Shown: in pieces, positions 43,061 through 51,712 of the stretch
Layout: the number at the start of each line of letters is the position of its first letter
Numbering within the stretch: the first letter of the stretch is position 1
Source: Belnapia mucosa
Lineage (GTDB): Bacteria > Pseudomonadota > Alphaproteobacteria > Acetobacterales > Acetobacteraceae
NCBI RefSeq assembly: GCF_016775475.1
Contig: NZ_JAEUXJ010000014.1
Span: forward strand, 52,606 to 116,605
Direction of reading: 5' to 3'
DNA: 64,000 nt
Made by a program: the position numbers and the translations under genes
Notes under the pieces: generated by a model
The model's database searches: none
Seen by the model: the letters and a program-made list of their open reading frames with translations, nothing else
Told to the model about the DNA's origin: nothing

Positions 43061-44038
43061 ATGCCGCAGACCAACCTGCCCCGTCGCGGGCTGATCGCCG
43101 CCGGCCTTGCCATGCCATCCCTGGCACGCGCCCAGTCGTACGACTGGCCCCGGCAGACCGTGCGCTACATCAACCTCTATGCGCCGGGCGGCGCCAACGA
43201 CATCCTCTCCCGCGCCTGGTGCCAGGCGATGACGCAGTTCACCGGCCAGCAATTCGTGGTAGAGAACCGCACCGGCGCCGGCGGCACGGTGGGCAGCGAC
43301 GCCATCGCGAAGTCCCGCGCGGATGGCTACACGGTCGGGCTCGGCGGCGTCGCCAACCTGGCCATCGCGCCCTCGCTCTTCCCCAACCTGCCCTATGACC
43401 CATCGCGGGACTACAGCTTCGTCTCCGGCCTCTACCGCCAGCCCAATATCCTGATCGTCAACAACGACTTGCCCGTCCGCTCCGTGCCGGAGCTGATCGC
43501 GCTGCTGAAGGCGCATCCCGGTCGCCTCAACTACGCGACCGGCGGCGCCGGCACGACCCCGCATCTCTCGGCCGAGCTGTTCAAGATGATGACCGGCACG
43601 GAGATGCCCTTCGTGCAGTATCGCGGCGGCGCGCCGGCGCTGGTGGACCTGATGGCCGGGCAGGTGCAGGTGATCTTCGACAATCTCGCCGGCCCGATCG
43701 GCGCGGTACGGGACGGCAAGGCGCGGGCACTGGCCGTCACCAGCCCGGAGCGCAGCCCGGCCCTGCCCGACCTGCCGGCGCTGGCGGAATTCCTCCCCGG
43801 CTTCGACCTCACCAGCTGGAACGGGCTGATCGCCCCGGCCGGCCTGCCCCCGGCATTGGTCGAGCGGATGGCATCCCTGTCGCTCCGCGCCCTGACCAGC
43901 CCGGAGCTGGTGAAGACCTATACCGAGAATGGCGCGACGCCCTGGACGGTCGGGCCCGAGGACTATGCCAGCTATGCCCGCGCGCAGGAGCCGCTGATGC
44001 GCCGCCTGGTGCGGCTCAGCGGCGCCTCGCCGAGCTGA
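43061..44038 (+). CDS. Bug-family tripartite tricarboxylate receptor (TctC-like)
   Basis: Predicted 325 aa; ATG 43061 follows GAAGGGAGGACC. Signal peptide starts MPQTNLPRRGLIAAGL with a likely cut near ARAQS. Bug motifs: INLYAPGGANDILSR, FVVENRTGAGGTVGSDA, NLPYDPSRDYS, LNYATGGAGTTPHLS and FVQYRGGAPALVDLMAGQ. No Tct membrane genes nearby. Its end overlaps the converging LysR gene by 23 bases, and the LysR or EamA genes next door may share its substrate. Confidence 0.92.
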   Translation: MPQTNLPRRGLIAAGLAMPSLARAQSYDWPRQTVRYINLYAPGGANDILSRAWCQAMTQFTGQQFVVENRTGAGGTVGSDAIAKSRADGYTVGLGGVANLAIAPSLFPNLPYDPSRDYSFVSGLYRQPNILIVNNDLPVRSVPELIALLKAHPGRLNYATGGAGTTPHLSAELFKMMTGTEMPFVQYRGGAPALVDLMAGQVQVIFDNLAGPIGAVRDGKARALAVTSPERSPALPDLPALAEFLPGFDLTSWNGLIAPAGLPPALVERMASLSLRALTSPELVKTYTENGATPWTVGPEDYASYARAQEPLMRRLVRLSGASPS

Positions 44039-44924
44039 GGGGCGGCCCATTGCCCTCCCCTTGCAGCCAGGCGCGGAAGGCGAGGGTGAGGTCATCCCCC
44101 TCCTTCGCCTCTGGCACATAGGCGCAGTAGCTGCGGGCCGGCAGGCGCGGGCCGTCGAAGGGCGCGACGAGGCGGCGCTGCCCCAGATCCTCCGCCGCCA
44201 GCGCCGTCGGCCCCATGGCGACGCCGATCCCGTCCAGGGCGGCCTGCAGCGTGAGATAGAAGTGGTCGAGGCTCAGCACCGCGGCCGGCTGGAGATCGGC
44301 GGCGCCCGCCCTGGCAAGCCAGTCCTCCCAGAGCCGCGGCAGGCTCGTGCTGTGCAGCAGCGTGTGGTGTCGCAGATCCTCGACGGTCCGCAGCGGGATC
44401 CGCTCCAGCAGGGCCGGGCTGCAGACGGGCAGCCGCTCCTCGGACAGGAAGGGGCAGGCGGAGTAGCCATAGAAGGCATCCGGCCCGCCCCGGATGATGA
44501 CGTCATAGGGCGCCTGCAAGGCCTCCAGCGCCTCGTTGGAGGTCTCGAGCCGCACCCGGGCGCCGGGATGCGCCGCCTGGAACCGCGCCAGCCGCGGCAC
44601 CAGCCAGCGCAGGGCGAAGCTCGCCGGCGCATTGACCCGCAGCACGACATCCGCCGCGGCGCCGAACCGCTCCGTCGCGGCGGCAACCCGGTCCAGCGCG
44701 GGCCCGATCTCGGCGACATAGGCCCGCGCCGCGGGGGTGAGCACCACCAGCCGGTTGTGCCGCTCGAACAGCGGCGCCCGCAGCCAGACTTCCAGCAGCC
44801 GCACCTGCTGGCTGACCGCGCCCTGGGTCACGCCCAGCTCCCCCGCCGCGGCCTTGAAGCTGCCGAGGCGGGCCGCGGCCTCGAAGGCGCGCAGGGCATT
44901 GAGGGGCGGCAGGGCGCGGCGCAT
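44016..44924 (-). CDS. LysR-family transcriptional regulator, GcvA-like
   Basis: Predicted 302 aa. Winged helix: PPLNALRAFEAAARLGSF, AAGELGVTQGAVSQQVRLLE, LFERHNRLVVLTPAARAY. Effector domain begins about residue 92 (VLRVNAPASFALRWLVPRL). The pattern is that of the GcvA-type group. It faces away from the EamA gene at 45067 across 142 bases, the classic LysR-target arrangement, so EamA export is its most likely target. The 3' end overlaps the Bug receptor gene. Confidence 0.88.
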   Translation of the reverse strand: MRRALPPLNALRAFEAAARLGSFKAAAGELGVTQGAVSQQVRLLEVWLRAPLFERHNRLVVLTPAARAYVAEIGPALDRVAAATERFGAAADVVLRVNAPASFALRWLVPRLARFQAAHPGARVRLETSNEALEALQAPYDVIIRGGPDAFYGYSACPFLSEERLPVCSPALLERIPLRTVEDLRHHTLLHSTSLPRLWEDWLARAGAADLQPAAVLSLDHFYLTLQAALDGIGVAMGPTALAAEDLGQRRLVAPFDGPRLPARSYCAYVPEAKEGDDLTLAFRAWLQGEGNGPPLSSARRR

Positions 44925-45066
44925 CCGGATGAGTTTTCCTGACGAACGATCCCAGGATTACTCGTTTGCCGCCCGGGAAGGCAGCAGGAATACTGCGGCG
45001 AAACCCTGCGGAGCGCCACTCCTTGGCTATCGTCCTCCCTCCTTCGGGCTGCCCCCGGCGCAGCGT

Positions 45067-45894
45067 ATGAGCCCCCTGGTCCTCGCCTGCGTGACCTGCG
45101 CCGCGGTCATGCATGCCGGCTGGAACGCGGTGCTGCGGGGCGGCAGCGACCGGCTGTGGTCGATGACGCTGATGATGATCGCGGTCGCCGGCGTGACCGT
45201 GGTTGCGGCGGCATTCCTGCCCTGGCCCGAGGCGGCGAGCTGGCCTTATGTGCTGGCCTCGGCCGCCATCCATACGGCCTACAACCTGTCCCTCGTGCGG
45301 ACCTACCAGGCCGGCGATCTCGGCCAGACCTATCCGGTCTCGCGCGGCTCCTCGCCGGTTCTCACCGCACTGGGCGCGGCGGCCTTCGTGCAGGAGGCGC
45401 TGGGTACCCTCTCCTGGATCGGCATCGCGCTGGTCTCCGGCGGCATCCTGTCGCTCGCCTTCCAGGGCGGGGCGGGACGGGCCAGGTTCCTGCCCGCGGC
45501 CTTCACCACCGGCGTCCTGATCGGGGCCTATACGGTCGTCGACGGCATCGGGGTCCGGCTCGCGGGCAATAGCCTCTCCTATGCGAACAGCATGTTCCTG
45601 CTCTGGAGCCTTACCATGCCCCCGCTTTTCTATGCCCTGCGCGGGAGGCCGCCGGCCTATACGGGCGCGCAGACGGCCGCGGCACTGGCGGGTGGCGTCG
45701 TCTCGATCCTCGCCTATGGCATCGTCATCTGGGCCATGCAGAGTGCCCCGATGGGCGTGGTCTCCGCATTGCGGGAGACCAGCGTGCTCTATGCCGCCGT
45801 CATCGGGCGCCTGTTCCTCGGGGAGAGGCTGACCATGCAGCGGATCGCCGCCTGTCTCGCCATCGCCCTGGGCGCGGCCTGCCTGGCGCATTGA
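45067..45894 (+). CDS. EamA/DMT-family permease
   Basis: Predicted 275 aa, start 45067 (MSPLVLACVTCAAVMHAGWN). Ten helices in two EamA repeats: LACVTCAAVMHAGWNAVLRGG, AAIHTAYNLSLVRTYQAGDLGQTYPVSRGSSPVL (read in pieces) and, in the second half, ILAYGIVIWAMQSAPMGVVSALRETSVLYAAVIG. The AGDLGQTYPVSRG motif is typical of this subgroup, which exports metabolites such as amino acids or purines. Unlike the DMT copy near 13 kb it is intact. Divergent from the LysR gene. Confidence 0.88.
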   Translation: MSPLVLACVTCAAVMHAGWNAVLRGGSDRLWSMTLMMIAVAGVTVVAAAFLPWPEAASWPYVLASAAIHTAYNLSLVRTYQAGDLGQTYPVSRGSSPVLTALGAAAFVQEALGTLSWIGIALVSGGILSLAFQGGAGRARFLPAAFTTGVLIGAYTVVDGIGVRLAGNSLSYANSMFLLWSLTMPPLFYALRGRPPAYTGAQTAAALAGGVVSILAYGIVIWAMQSAPMGVVSALRETSVLYAAVIGRLFLGERLTMQRIAACLAIALGAACLAH

Positions 45895-45907
45895 CCGGCG
45901 CCATCCG

Positions 45908-46537
45908 TCACCCGCCGGGCTTCGCCCCCAGCCCCGCCACCAGCATCCCGTGGAACTGCTCGGCGATGGCGCTCGCCGGCAGCGGCCCCTTCGGGTCGTA
46001 CCATTTGGGCATCCAGTTCAGCGCCCCCAGCACCAGCCGTCCCGCCATGCCGATATCGGCGATCCGGAAGGCGCCGCTCCGCACCCCCTCCTCCAGGATG
46101 CCGCGCAGCAGCGCCTCATGCCGGTCGCGCCATTCAATCCGCTGCCGCCGCTGCCGCGCCTGCGGGTCGGTCCAGAACACGGTGGAGGAGACGATGAAGG
46201 CCCAGCGGTAATCCTCGAAGAAGCGCGCGCTCTCCGTCAGGAAGGCGCGCAGCTTCTCCGCCGGATCGGCCCCGGACGGAATCGCCCCCAGCACGCGCTG
46301 GTGCAGCGACCGGGTGATGCCCATCACCAGCGGCCGCAGGATCGCGTCCTTGTCCGGGAAGTGGTGATAGAGCGTCGCCTTCGAGATCCCGCATTCCTGC
46401 GCGATGTCCCGCACCGAGACGCCGTCGAAGCCGCGCGTGGCGAAGAGCCGGCAGGCCTCGGTCAGGATCTGCAGCATCCGCTCCGTCGGCGGCCCGGCGG
46501 CACCCTCCAGGTCCAGGATATCGGCGAGGTTCTTCAT
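45908..46537 (-). CDS. TetR-family regulator of the acyl-CoA operon
   Basis: Predicted 209 aa, start overlapping the ligase stop (ATGA), so it is made as the last gene of the acyl-CoA operon. DNA-binding domain: MLQILTEACRLFATRGF, VRDIAQECGISKATLYHHFPDKDAIL. C-terminal domain is of the TetR type that often binds acyl-CoA (FADR/PaaR-like); FFEDYRWAFIVSSTVFWTD suggests the ligand pocket. The pair of 16-base palindromes at 52755 and 52875 in front of the operon is its likely site, giving feedback repression lifted by a pathway acyl-CoA. The ligand is inferred. Confidence 0.87.
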   Translation of the reverse strand: MKNLADILDLEGAAGPPTERMLQILTEACRLFATRGFDGVSVRDIAQECGISKATLYHHFPDKDAILRPLVMGITRSLHQRVLGAIPSGADPAEKLRAFLTESARFFEDYRWAFIVSSTVFWTDPQARQRRQRIEWRDRHEALLRGILEEGVRSGAFRIADIGMAGRLVLGALNWMPKWYDPKGPLPASAIAEQFHGMLVAGLGAKPGG

Positions 46538-48639
46538 GCATCTCCAACTGGCGCATCCCGCGTCAGGATGACGCCATCCAGCGCGAAGCCGCCGCTTTCC
46601 TGCACCAGGAAGGGGTTCACGTCGATGCTGGCGATCTCCGGCCGCGCCGCCGCCAGCGCCGCGACGGCGACCAGCGCCGCCTCCAGCGCCGCGCGGTCCA
46701 GCGCCGGGCCGCCGCGCCAGCCCGCCAGCAGCCGCGACCCGCGCACCCGGTCCACCAGCCGGGCCGCCCGCGCCGGGGAGAGCGGCGCCGAGGCAAAGGC
46801 GACATCGGCGAAAAGCTCCACCGCGACGCCGCCCAGGCCGAACATCACCATCGGCCCGAAGACCGGGTCGCGCAGCGTGCCGATGATCGTCTCCACCCCG
46901 CCGCGCAGCATCGGCGCGATCAGCACGCCCTCGATCCTCGCCTCCGGCCGCGCCGCGCGGGCGCGCCGCAGCAGCTCGGCGAAGGCGCCCTCCACCGCCG
47001 CGGCATCGGCGAGGCCGAGCATCACCCCGCCCACCTCGGTCTTGTGCGGGATGTCCTCCGACAGGATCTTCGCCACCACCGGGAAGCCGATCGCCTCGGC
47101 GGCCCGTACCGCCGCCTCGGCCGTGGCGCAGGCGCGTTCGGGCGGGACGGGAATGCCGGCCGCGGCCAGCACCGCCTTCGCCGCCGCCTCATGCCCGCCG
47201 AGCGCCGGCAGTGGCGGGAGGGTCGGCACCGGCGGCAGCGCCTCGGCCTCCGCGCGCAGCCGACGCAGCCGCTCGGCGCCGGCCACCGCGCGCACGGCCC
47301 GGGTCGGGTCCTCGAAGACGGGGATGCCCTCCGCCTCCAGCCGCAGCCGGACCTCCTCCACATGCGTCATCACCGCGACCACCAGCCGGTCGGGGAAGTT
47401 GCGGCGCAGCGCGACCAGCGAGCGTTCCAGCGGCGGGAAGCGCGGCACGTTGCGGCCGATATGCGCGAGGTAGAACAGGACCGAGCCCAGCTCCGCCCCG
47501 CGCATCATCGCCTGGCTGATGCCCTCGAAGATATGCATCCGGCCGCCGAGCTGCGCCGTGGTGTCGATCGGGTTGCGCCCGCCGGCAACGGGCTGGATGG
47601 CGCGGATCTCGGCCAGCACCTCGGCCGACATGGCCGGCACCGCCAGCCCCGCCTCGATGCAGGCATCGGCCATCAGCACGCCGATGCCGCCCGAGACGCT
47701 GAGGATGCCGACCCCGGGCGCCGGCGGCAGCGGCGCGAGGGAGCAGAGATAGGCGATATCCAGCATTTCCTCGATCGAAGCCACGCGCAGCGCGCCGCAT
47801 TCGCGGAACACCGCATCAACGATCCGGTCCTCGCCGGCGAGGGAGCCGGTATGCGTCGCCGCAGCGGCCGCGCCGACCTCGGTGCTGCCGACCTTCATGA
47901 CGATCACCGGCTTGCCCGCCGCGGCGGCCTTCAGCAGCGCCCGGCGCAGCCCGTCCCCGTCGCGGCACCCTTCCAAGGAGGCGCAGATCACCCGCGTGCC
48001 GGGATCCTCGGCGAGGTAGTCGATCGCCGCCGCCACATCGATATCGGCCTCGTTGCCGGTCGCAATCGCGCGGCTGATGCCGATGCCGCGGAAGCCCGCG
48101 ACGGCATAGATATGAGAGCCATAGGCGCCGCTCTGCGTCGCCACGCCCACCGTGCCCGGTCCCGGCCGCGCGGTGGCGAGCAGGCTGGAGAAGGTGCCGA
48201 AGAACCCGTCCGGCGGGCTGATGCTGCCGAGGCAATTCGGCCCGGTGAAGCGGATGCCGTGCCGCCGCGCCGTCTCGGCCAGGCGCGCCTGCATGGCGAT
48301 GCCCTCGCCGCCCTCCTCGGCGAAGCCGGAGGAGAGGACCTGCACATGGCGGATGCCCTTGGCGGCGCAATCCTCCAGCGCCCGCTCCACCATCGGCGCG
48401 GGCAGCAGGATCAGCGCGCTGTCCGGCACCTCCGGCAGTTCGGCGACGCTGGTCCAGGCGGGCAGGCCCTGCACCTCGGGCGCGCTGCGGTTGATCGGGT
48501 AGATGCGGCCGCCATAGCCGAGTTCCTTCAGGTGCAGCAGCGTCCGGCCGCCGAGCTTGTCGGGATCGCCCGAGGCGCCGATGACGGCGACCGAGCGCGG
48601 GCGGAACATCCGCTCCAGCGGGTGCAGGACGTCGCTCAT
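46534..48639 (-). CDS. Acyl-CoA synthetase (NDP-forming type) / acetate-CoA ligase family protein
   Basis: Predicted 701 aa; start 48639 overlaps the stop of the acyl-CoA dehydrogenase upstream (ATGA). CoA-binding Rossmann domain (VAVIGASGDPDKLGGRTLL at about 18-36), two succinyl-CoA-synthetase-like flavodoxin domains (GPNCLGSISP, VATQSGAYGSHIYA, THTGSLAGED), and an ATP-grasp half (about 480-701) with FPVVAKILSEDIPHKTEVGGV and SIDVNPFLV. The catalytic phospho-His segment lies in ATHTGSLAGE. This architecture activates a carboxylic acid to its CoA thioester with ADP release. Within this operon it would prepare the substrate for the dehydrogenases. Confidence 0.9.
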   Translation of the reverse strand: MSDVLHPLERMFRPRSVAVIGASGDPDKLGGRTLLHLKELGYGGRIYPINRSAPEVQGLPAWTSVAELPEVPDSALILLPAPMVERALEDCAAKGIRHVQVLSSGFAEEGGEGIAMQARLAETARRHGIRFTGPNCLGSISPPDGFFGTFSSLLATARPGPGTVGVATQSGAYGSHIYAVAGFRGIGISRAIATGNEADIDVAAAIDYLAEDPGTRVICASLEGCRDGDGLRRALLKAAAAGKPVIVMKVGSTEVGAAAAATHTGSLAGEDRIVDAVFRECGALRVASIEEMLDIAYLCSLAPLPPAPGVGILSVSGGIGVLMADACIEAGLAVPAMSAEVLAEIRAIQPVAGGRNPIDTTAQLGGRMHIFEGISQAMMRGAELGSVLFYLAHIGRNVPRFPPLERSLVALRRNFPDRLVVAVMTHVEEVRLRLEAEGIPVFEDPTRAVRAVAGAERLRRLRAEAEALPPVPTLPPLPALGGHEAAAKAVLAAAGIPVPPERACATAEAAVRAAEAIGFPVVAKILSEDIPHKTEVGGVMLGLADAAAVEGAFAELLRRARAARPEARIEGVLIAPMLRGGVETIIGTLRDPVFGPMVMFGLGGVAVELFADVAFASAPLSPARAARLVDRVRGSRLLAGWRGGPALDRAALEAALVAVAALAAARPEIASIDVNPFLVQESGGFALDGVILTRDAPVGDA

Positions 48640-49727
48640 GCCGCCCTCCGCGCGGCATCCAGCAGCCGCTGCGCGTGGAAGGTGCGGTCGCCGAACTCGA
48701 ATTCCGCCATCATGATCCGCCGCGCCAGGCGGATGGCCGGCAGGGCTTCGGTCATGCCCATGCCGCCATGGCACTGGATGGAGGATTGCGCGATGAAGCG
48801 CCCGGCCTCGCCGAGCCGCAGCTTGGCGAAGGCGATGTCGCGCCAGGGCATCCCCTCCCCCGCGCCGGCCGCGCGCAACGCCTGGAGGACGAGGCCGCGC
48901 AGGTTCTCATACTCGACATACATCTCCGCCACCCGGTGCCGCAGCGCCTGGTGGGAGGCGAGCGGCACGCCGAACTGCACCCGGTTCAGCAGGTAGTCGA
49001 TGGTCTGCTCCAGCAGCGCCCCGGCGGCCGAGACCGCCTCCACGCAGGTCAGCAGCGCGCCGAGGTCGCGCGCCTCCGCCGCCCGCCGCGCCACCGCCTC
49101 GCCGCGGCCGAGGATCCAGCCCGGCTCAACCGCGAGGCCGGTGAAACGCCAGTCGGCGGCGGGCCGGCCATCGATGCGGAGAGTGTGCCGCGCGCTGATC
49201 CCCGGGATCCCGGCCGGCAACAGCAGCAGGACCGGCTCCGCGCCGCCCAGCACCAGCAGCAGATGCGTGGGGTCGGGCGGGCTCTCGATTCCGACGACGG
49301 CGCCGGTCAGCTTCCCGTCCGGTGTCAGCTGCGGCACATCCGCCGCCTCATCCACGGCCGCATCGGCCGGGATGAAGGCGATGCGGTGCTGTCCCTCTGC
49401 CATCCCGGGCAGGAGCGCCGGCTGGTCGGCCAGAAGATAGGGGATGACTCCGCAGGCCGCGGCGATGGGCAGCGGCAACCCCCCTCGCCCGGCACCGCCG
49501 GTCAGCGCCGCGAGGTCCGAGAGCGTGCCGCCGGCGCCGCCCGCTTCTTCCGGCATGGCGACGGCGAGCCAGCCGAGGCCGGCCAGGCTGTCCCAGTGGC
49601 GCCGCAAGCAGGCGAGCTGCCCGGCGGGGTCGTCGATCAGGGCGAGTTGCCGGTCGGCCTCCTGGCCGATGCGGCAGGCCTGGTCGAAGGCATCGCCCCC
49701 GACGATGGGCGTGGCGGTGAAGGGCAT
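48636..49727 (-). CDS. Acyl-CoA dehydrogenase family protein, second of a pair
   Basis: Predicted 363 aa; start 49727 (MPFTATPIVGGDAF) lies five bases after the upstream stop. N-terminal alpha domain with LAGLGWLAVAMPEEAGGAGGT, a reduced central beta domain, and C-terminal helices with LLNRVQFGVPLASHQALRHRVAEMY and IQCHGGMGMTEALPAIRLARR. Shorter than usual and with a poorly conserved middle. Paired ACAD genes of this kind are known to form heteromeric dehydrogenases with one catalytic site per pair in steroid and cyclic-acid catabolism; that reading is an inference here. Confidence 0.87.
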   Translation of the reverse strand: MPFTATPIVGGDAFDQACRIGQEADRQLALIDDPAGQLACLRRHWDSLAGLGWLAVAMPEEAGGAGGTLSDLAALTGGAGRGGLPLPIAAACGVIPYLLADQPALLPGMAEGQHRIAFIPADAAVDEAADVPQLTPDGKLTGAVVGIESPPDPTHLLLVLGGAEPVLLLLPAGIPGISARHTLRIDGRPAADWRFTGLAVEPGWILGRGEAVARRAAEARDLGALLTCVEAVSAAGALLEQTIDYLLNRVQFGVPLASHQALRHRVAEMYVEYENLRGLVLQALRAAGAGEGMPWRDIAFAKLRLGEAGRFIAQSSIQCHGGMGMTEALPAIRLARRIMMAEFEFGDRTFHAQRLLDAARRAA

Positions 49728-49732
49728 GGGCG

Positions 49733-50911
49733 TCAGGATCCGAAGAGCTGCTTGGCGATGACGTTCTTCTGCACTTCGCTGCTGCCACCGTAGATCGTGC
49801 GGACGCGGCTGTACATGTAGTTCTGCACCCACTCGATCCCCGGCGCCTCGGCATTGGGGCCGGCGGCGTCGGTCGGGCGGAAGCGCGGCGCCAGCCTCTC
49901 GCCCACCGCATCCAACGCCACTTCCGCGACATGCTGGAAGGTGACGCTGGTGCCGAGCTTCAGTACCGAAGGCAGCAGGCCAAGTGGCCGCCCCTCCATC
50001 ACGGCCGCGATCGCCTCCTGTCCCAGCGCCTGGGCGCCGCGCAGCTCGGCTTCGGCCAGCAGCAGCCGCTCCTCCAGCATCGCCCGCTTCAGCCGCTGCG
50101 CCTCGCCGCCCAACTCGCGGGCCAGCAGCTCCCGCGTGCGTTCCAGGTTGCGCAGCGCCGGGGCGACATTGGCGCCGCCCAACCGCTCCCGCTCCAGCAG
50201 GAATTTGCCATAGGTCCAGCCGCTGCCTTCCTCGCCGACGCGGTTGGCCACCGGCACGCGGACATTGTCCAGGAAAACCTCGTTCACATGGTGCCAGCCA
50301 TCGATGGTGCGGATCGGCCGGATGGAGATGCCGGGCGCGTTCAGCGGGATCAGCAGCAGGCTGATGCCCTGCTGCTTCTTCGCCTCCTTCGAGGTGCGGA
50401 CCAGGGTGTACATCCAGTCCGCCTCATGCGCGTGGGAGGTCCAGGTCTTCTGCCCCTCCACCACATACTCGTCACCCTCCCGCCGCGCCGCGGTCCGCAG
50501 CGAGGCGAGGTCGGAGCCCGCGCCGGGTTCCGAATAGCCCTGGCACCACCAATCCTCGCCGCTCAGGATGCCAGGCAGGAAGCGCTGCTTCTGCTCCTCC
50601 GACCCGTATTCGATGATGACCGGGCCGATATGCCGGAGGCCATGATGGTATTGCGGCGGGCAGTCGCATTCCGCCATCACCTCATCGAAGATGTGGCGCT
50701 GCTTCAGGTCCCAGCCGGTGCCGCCATAGCGCTTCGGCCAGCCCGGCGCGCCCCAGCCATGCTCGAACAGGATCCGCTGCCAGGGATACCAGACCTTGCG
50801 CGACAGCTTGCGGTAGGTCGCGACCACCGCGCGGATCTCCGGCGGGCAACGCGTCTCGGCGAAGGCCCGAACCTCGGCGCGGAAGGCGTCGTAGTCGATG
50901 GCGGCCGACAT
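49733..50911 (-). CDS. Acyl-CoA dehydrogenase, first of a pair
   Basis: Predicted 392 aa, start 50911 (MSAAIDYDAFRAEVRAF), two bases after the crotonase stop. WPKRYGGTGWDLKQRHIF, CQGYSEPGAGSDLASLRTAA (flavin-contact loop), GQKTWTSHAHEADWMYTL, WHHVNEVFLDNVRVP and C-terminal YSRVRTIYGGSSEVQKNVIA all match FadE-type ACADs. It desaturates an acyl-CoA at C2-C3 and passes electrons to ETF. Together with the smaller partner and the crotonase it makes two steps of beta-oxidation. Confidence 0.92.
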   Translation of the reverse strand: MSAAIDYDAFRAEVRAFAETRCPPEIRAVVATYRKLSRKVWYPWQRILFEHGWGAPGWPKRYGGTGWDLKQRHIFDEVMAECDCPPQYHHGLRHIGPVIIEYGSEEQKQRFLPGILSGEDWWCQGYSEPGAGSDLASLRTAARREGDEYVVEGQKTWTSHAHEADWMYTLVRTSKEAKKQQGISLLLIPLNAPGISIRPIRTIDGWHHVNEVFLDNVRVPVANRVGEEGSGWTYGKFLLERERLGGANVAPALRNLERTRELLARELGGEAQRLKRAMLEERLLLAEAELRGAQALGQEAIAAVMEGRPLGLLPSVLKLGTSVTFQHVAEVALDAVGERLAPRFRPTDAAGPNAEAPGIEWVQNYMYSRVRTIYGGSSEVQKNVIAKQLFGS

Positions 50912-50913
50912 GC

Positions 50914-51684
50914 TCAGCGGCCCTTGAATTCGGGCTTGCGCTTCTCGAGCTGCGCGGTGCGGGCCTCCTTCGCATCCTCGGTCTTCGACAGCTCGTAGGT
51001 GAAATTCTGCTCGAAGCGATAGGCGTCCTTCGGGGACATCAGCTCGACGAAATTGCAGCTGTTCTTGGCGTATTTGATGCCGAGCGGGCTCTTCTCCGCG
51101 ATCCGGGCGGCCATGCGCATCGCCGCCGGCAGCAGCTCCTCCGGCGCCCAGACGGAATCGATCACACCCAGCCGGTAGAGTTCCGCCGCCGGCAGCCGGT
51201 CGCCGGTGAACATCAGCCGCCGGGTGAAGGACTTGCCGAGGAGCTGGTTCAGCATCGCCGCGCCGCCGGCGAGGCCGACATCGATCTCCGGCATGCCGAA
51301 GACCGCCGTCTCGCTTGCCATCATGATGTCGCAGGCCGCCATCAGCCCGAAGCCAGCGCCGAGTGCCGCGCCGTTGACCGCCGCGATCACCGGCTTGGTG
51401 CATTCCTTGATGGAATTGCCCGTCTCCCGCGTCGCCCGGTTGTGGTGCCAGTATTGCCCCGCCACCGAGGCATCCGGCCGCTGGCGGAGATCGGCGCCGG
51501 CCGAGAAGATCTTGCCCTGGCCGGTCAGCACCAGCGCGCGGATGTCGTCGCGGTCGGTCGCGGCATCGAAGATCTCAATCAGGCGGTCGCGCAGCTCCGC
51601 ATTCACCGCATTCACGGGCGGGCGGTTCAGCGTGACCACGGCGACGTAGTCGGCGACTTCGAACTTCACGACATCGGTGGACAT
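50914..51684 (-). CDS. Enoyl-CoA hydratase/isomerase
   Basis: Predicted 256 aa, start 51684 (MSTDVVKFEVADYV). Crotonase motifs: VTLNRPPVNAVNAELRD, FSAGADLRQRPD, PVIAAVNGAALGAGFGLMAACD and FGMPEIDVGLAGGAAML. The first catalytic Glu position (GGGCEL in standard hydratases) reads GAGFGL, so only the second Glu (MPEID) is retained. Such single-Glu crotonases may isomerise or hydrolyse and not hydrate. Second gene of the acyl-CoA operon, 28 bases after the Bug receptor. Confidence 0.88.
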   Translation of the reverse strand: MSTDVVKFEVADYVAVVTLNRPPVNAVNAELRDRLIEIFDAATDRDDIRALVLTGQGKIFSAGADLRQRPDASVAGQYWHHNRATRETGNSIKECTKPVIAAVNGAALGAGFGLMAACDIMMASETAVFGMPEIDVGLAGGAAMLNQLLGKSFTRRLMFTGDRLPAAELYRLGVIDSVWAPEELLPAAMRMAARIAEKSPLGIKYAKNSCNFVELMSPKDAYRFEQNFTYELSKTEDAKEARTAQLEKRKPEFKGR

Positions 51685-51712
51685 TCCGGTGGTTCCTTCT
51701 CGTCTGTTCGGG

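Noticed and set aside
47044..48996. 650-codon plus-strand frame
   Set aside because: Antisense to the acyl-CoA ligase; no recognisable domain.
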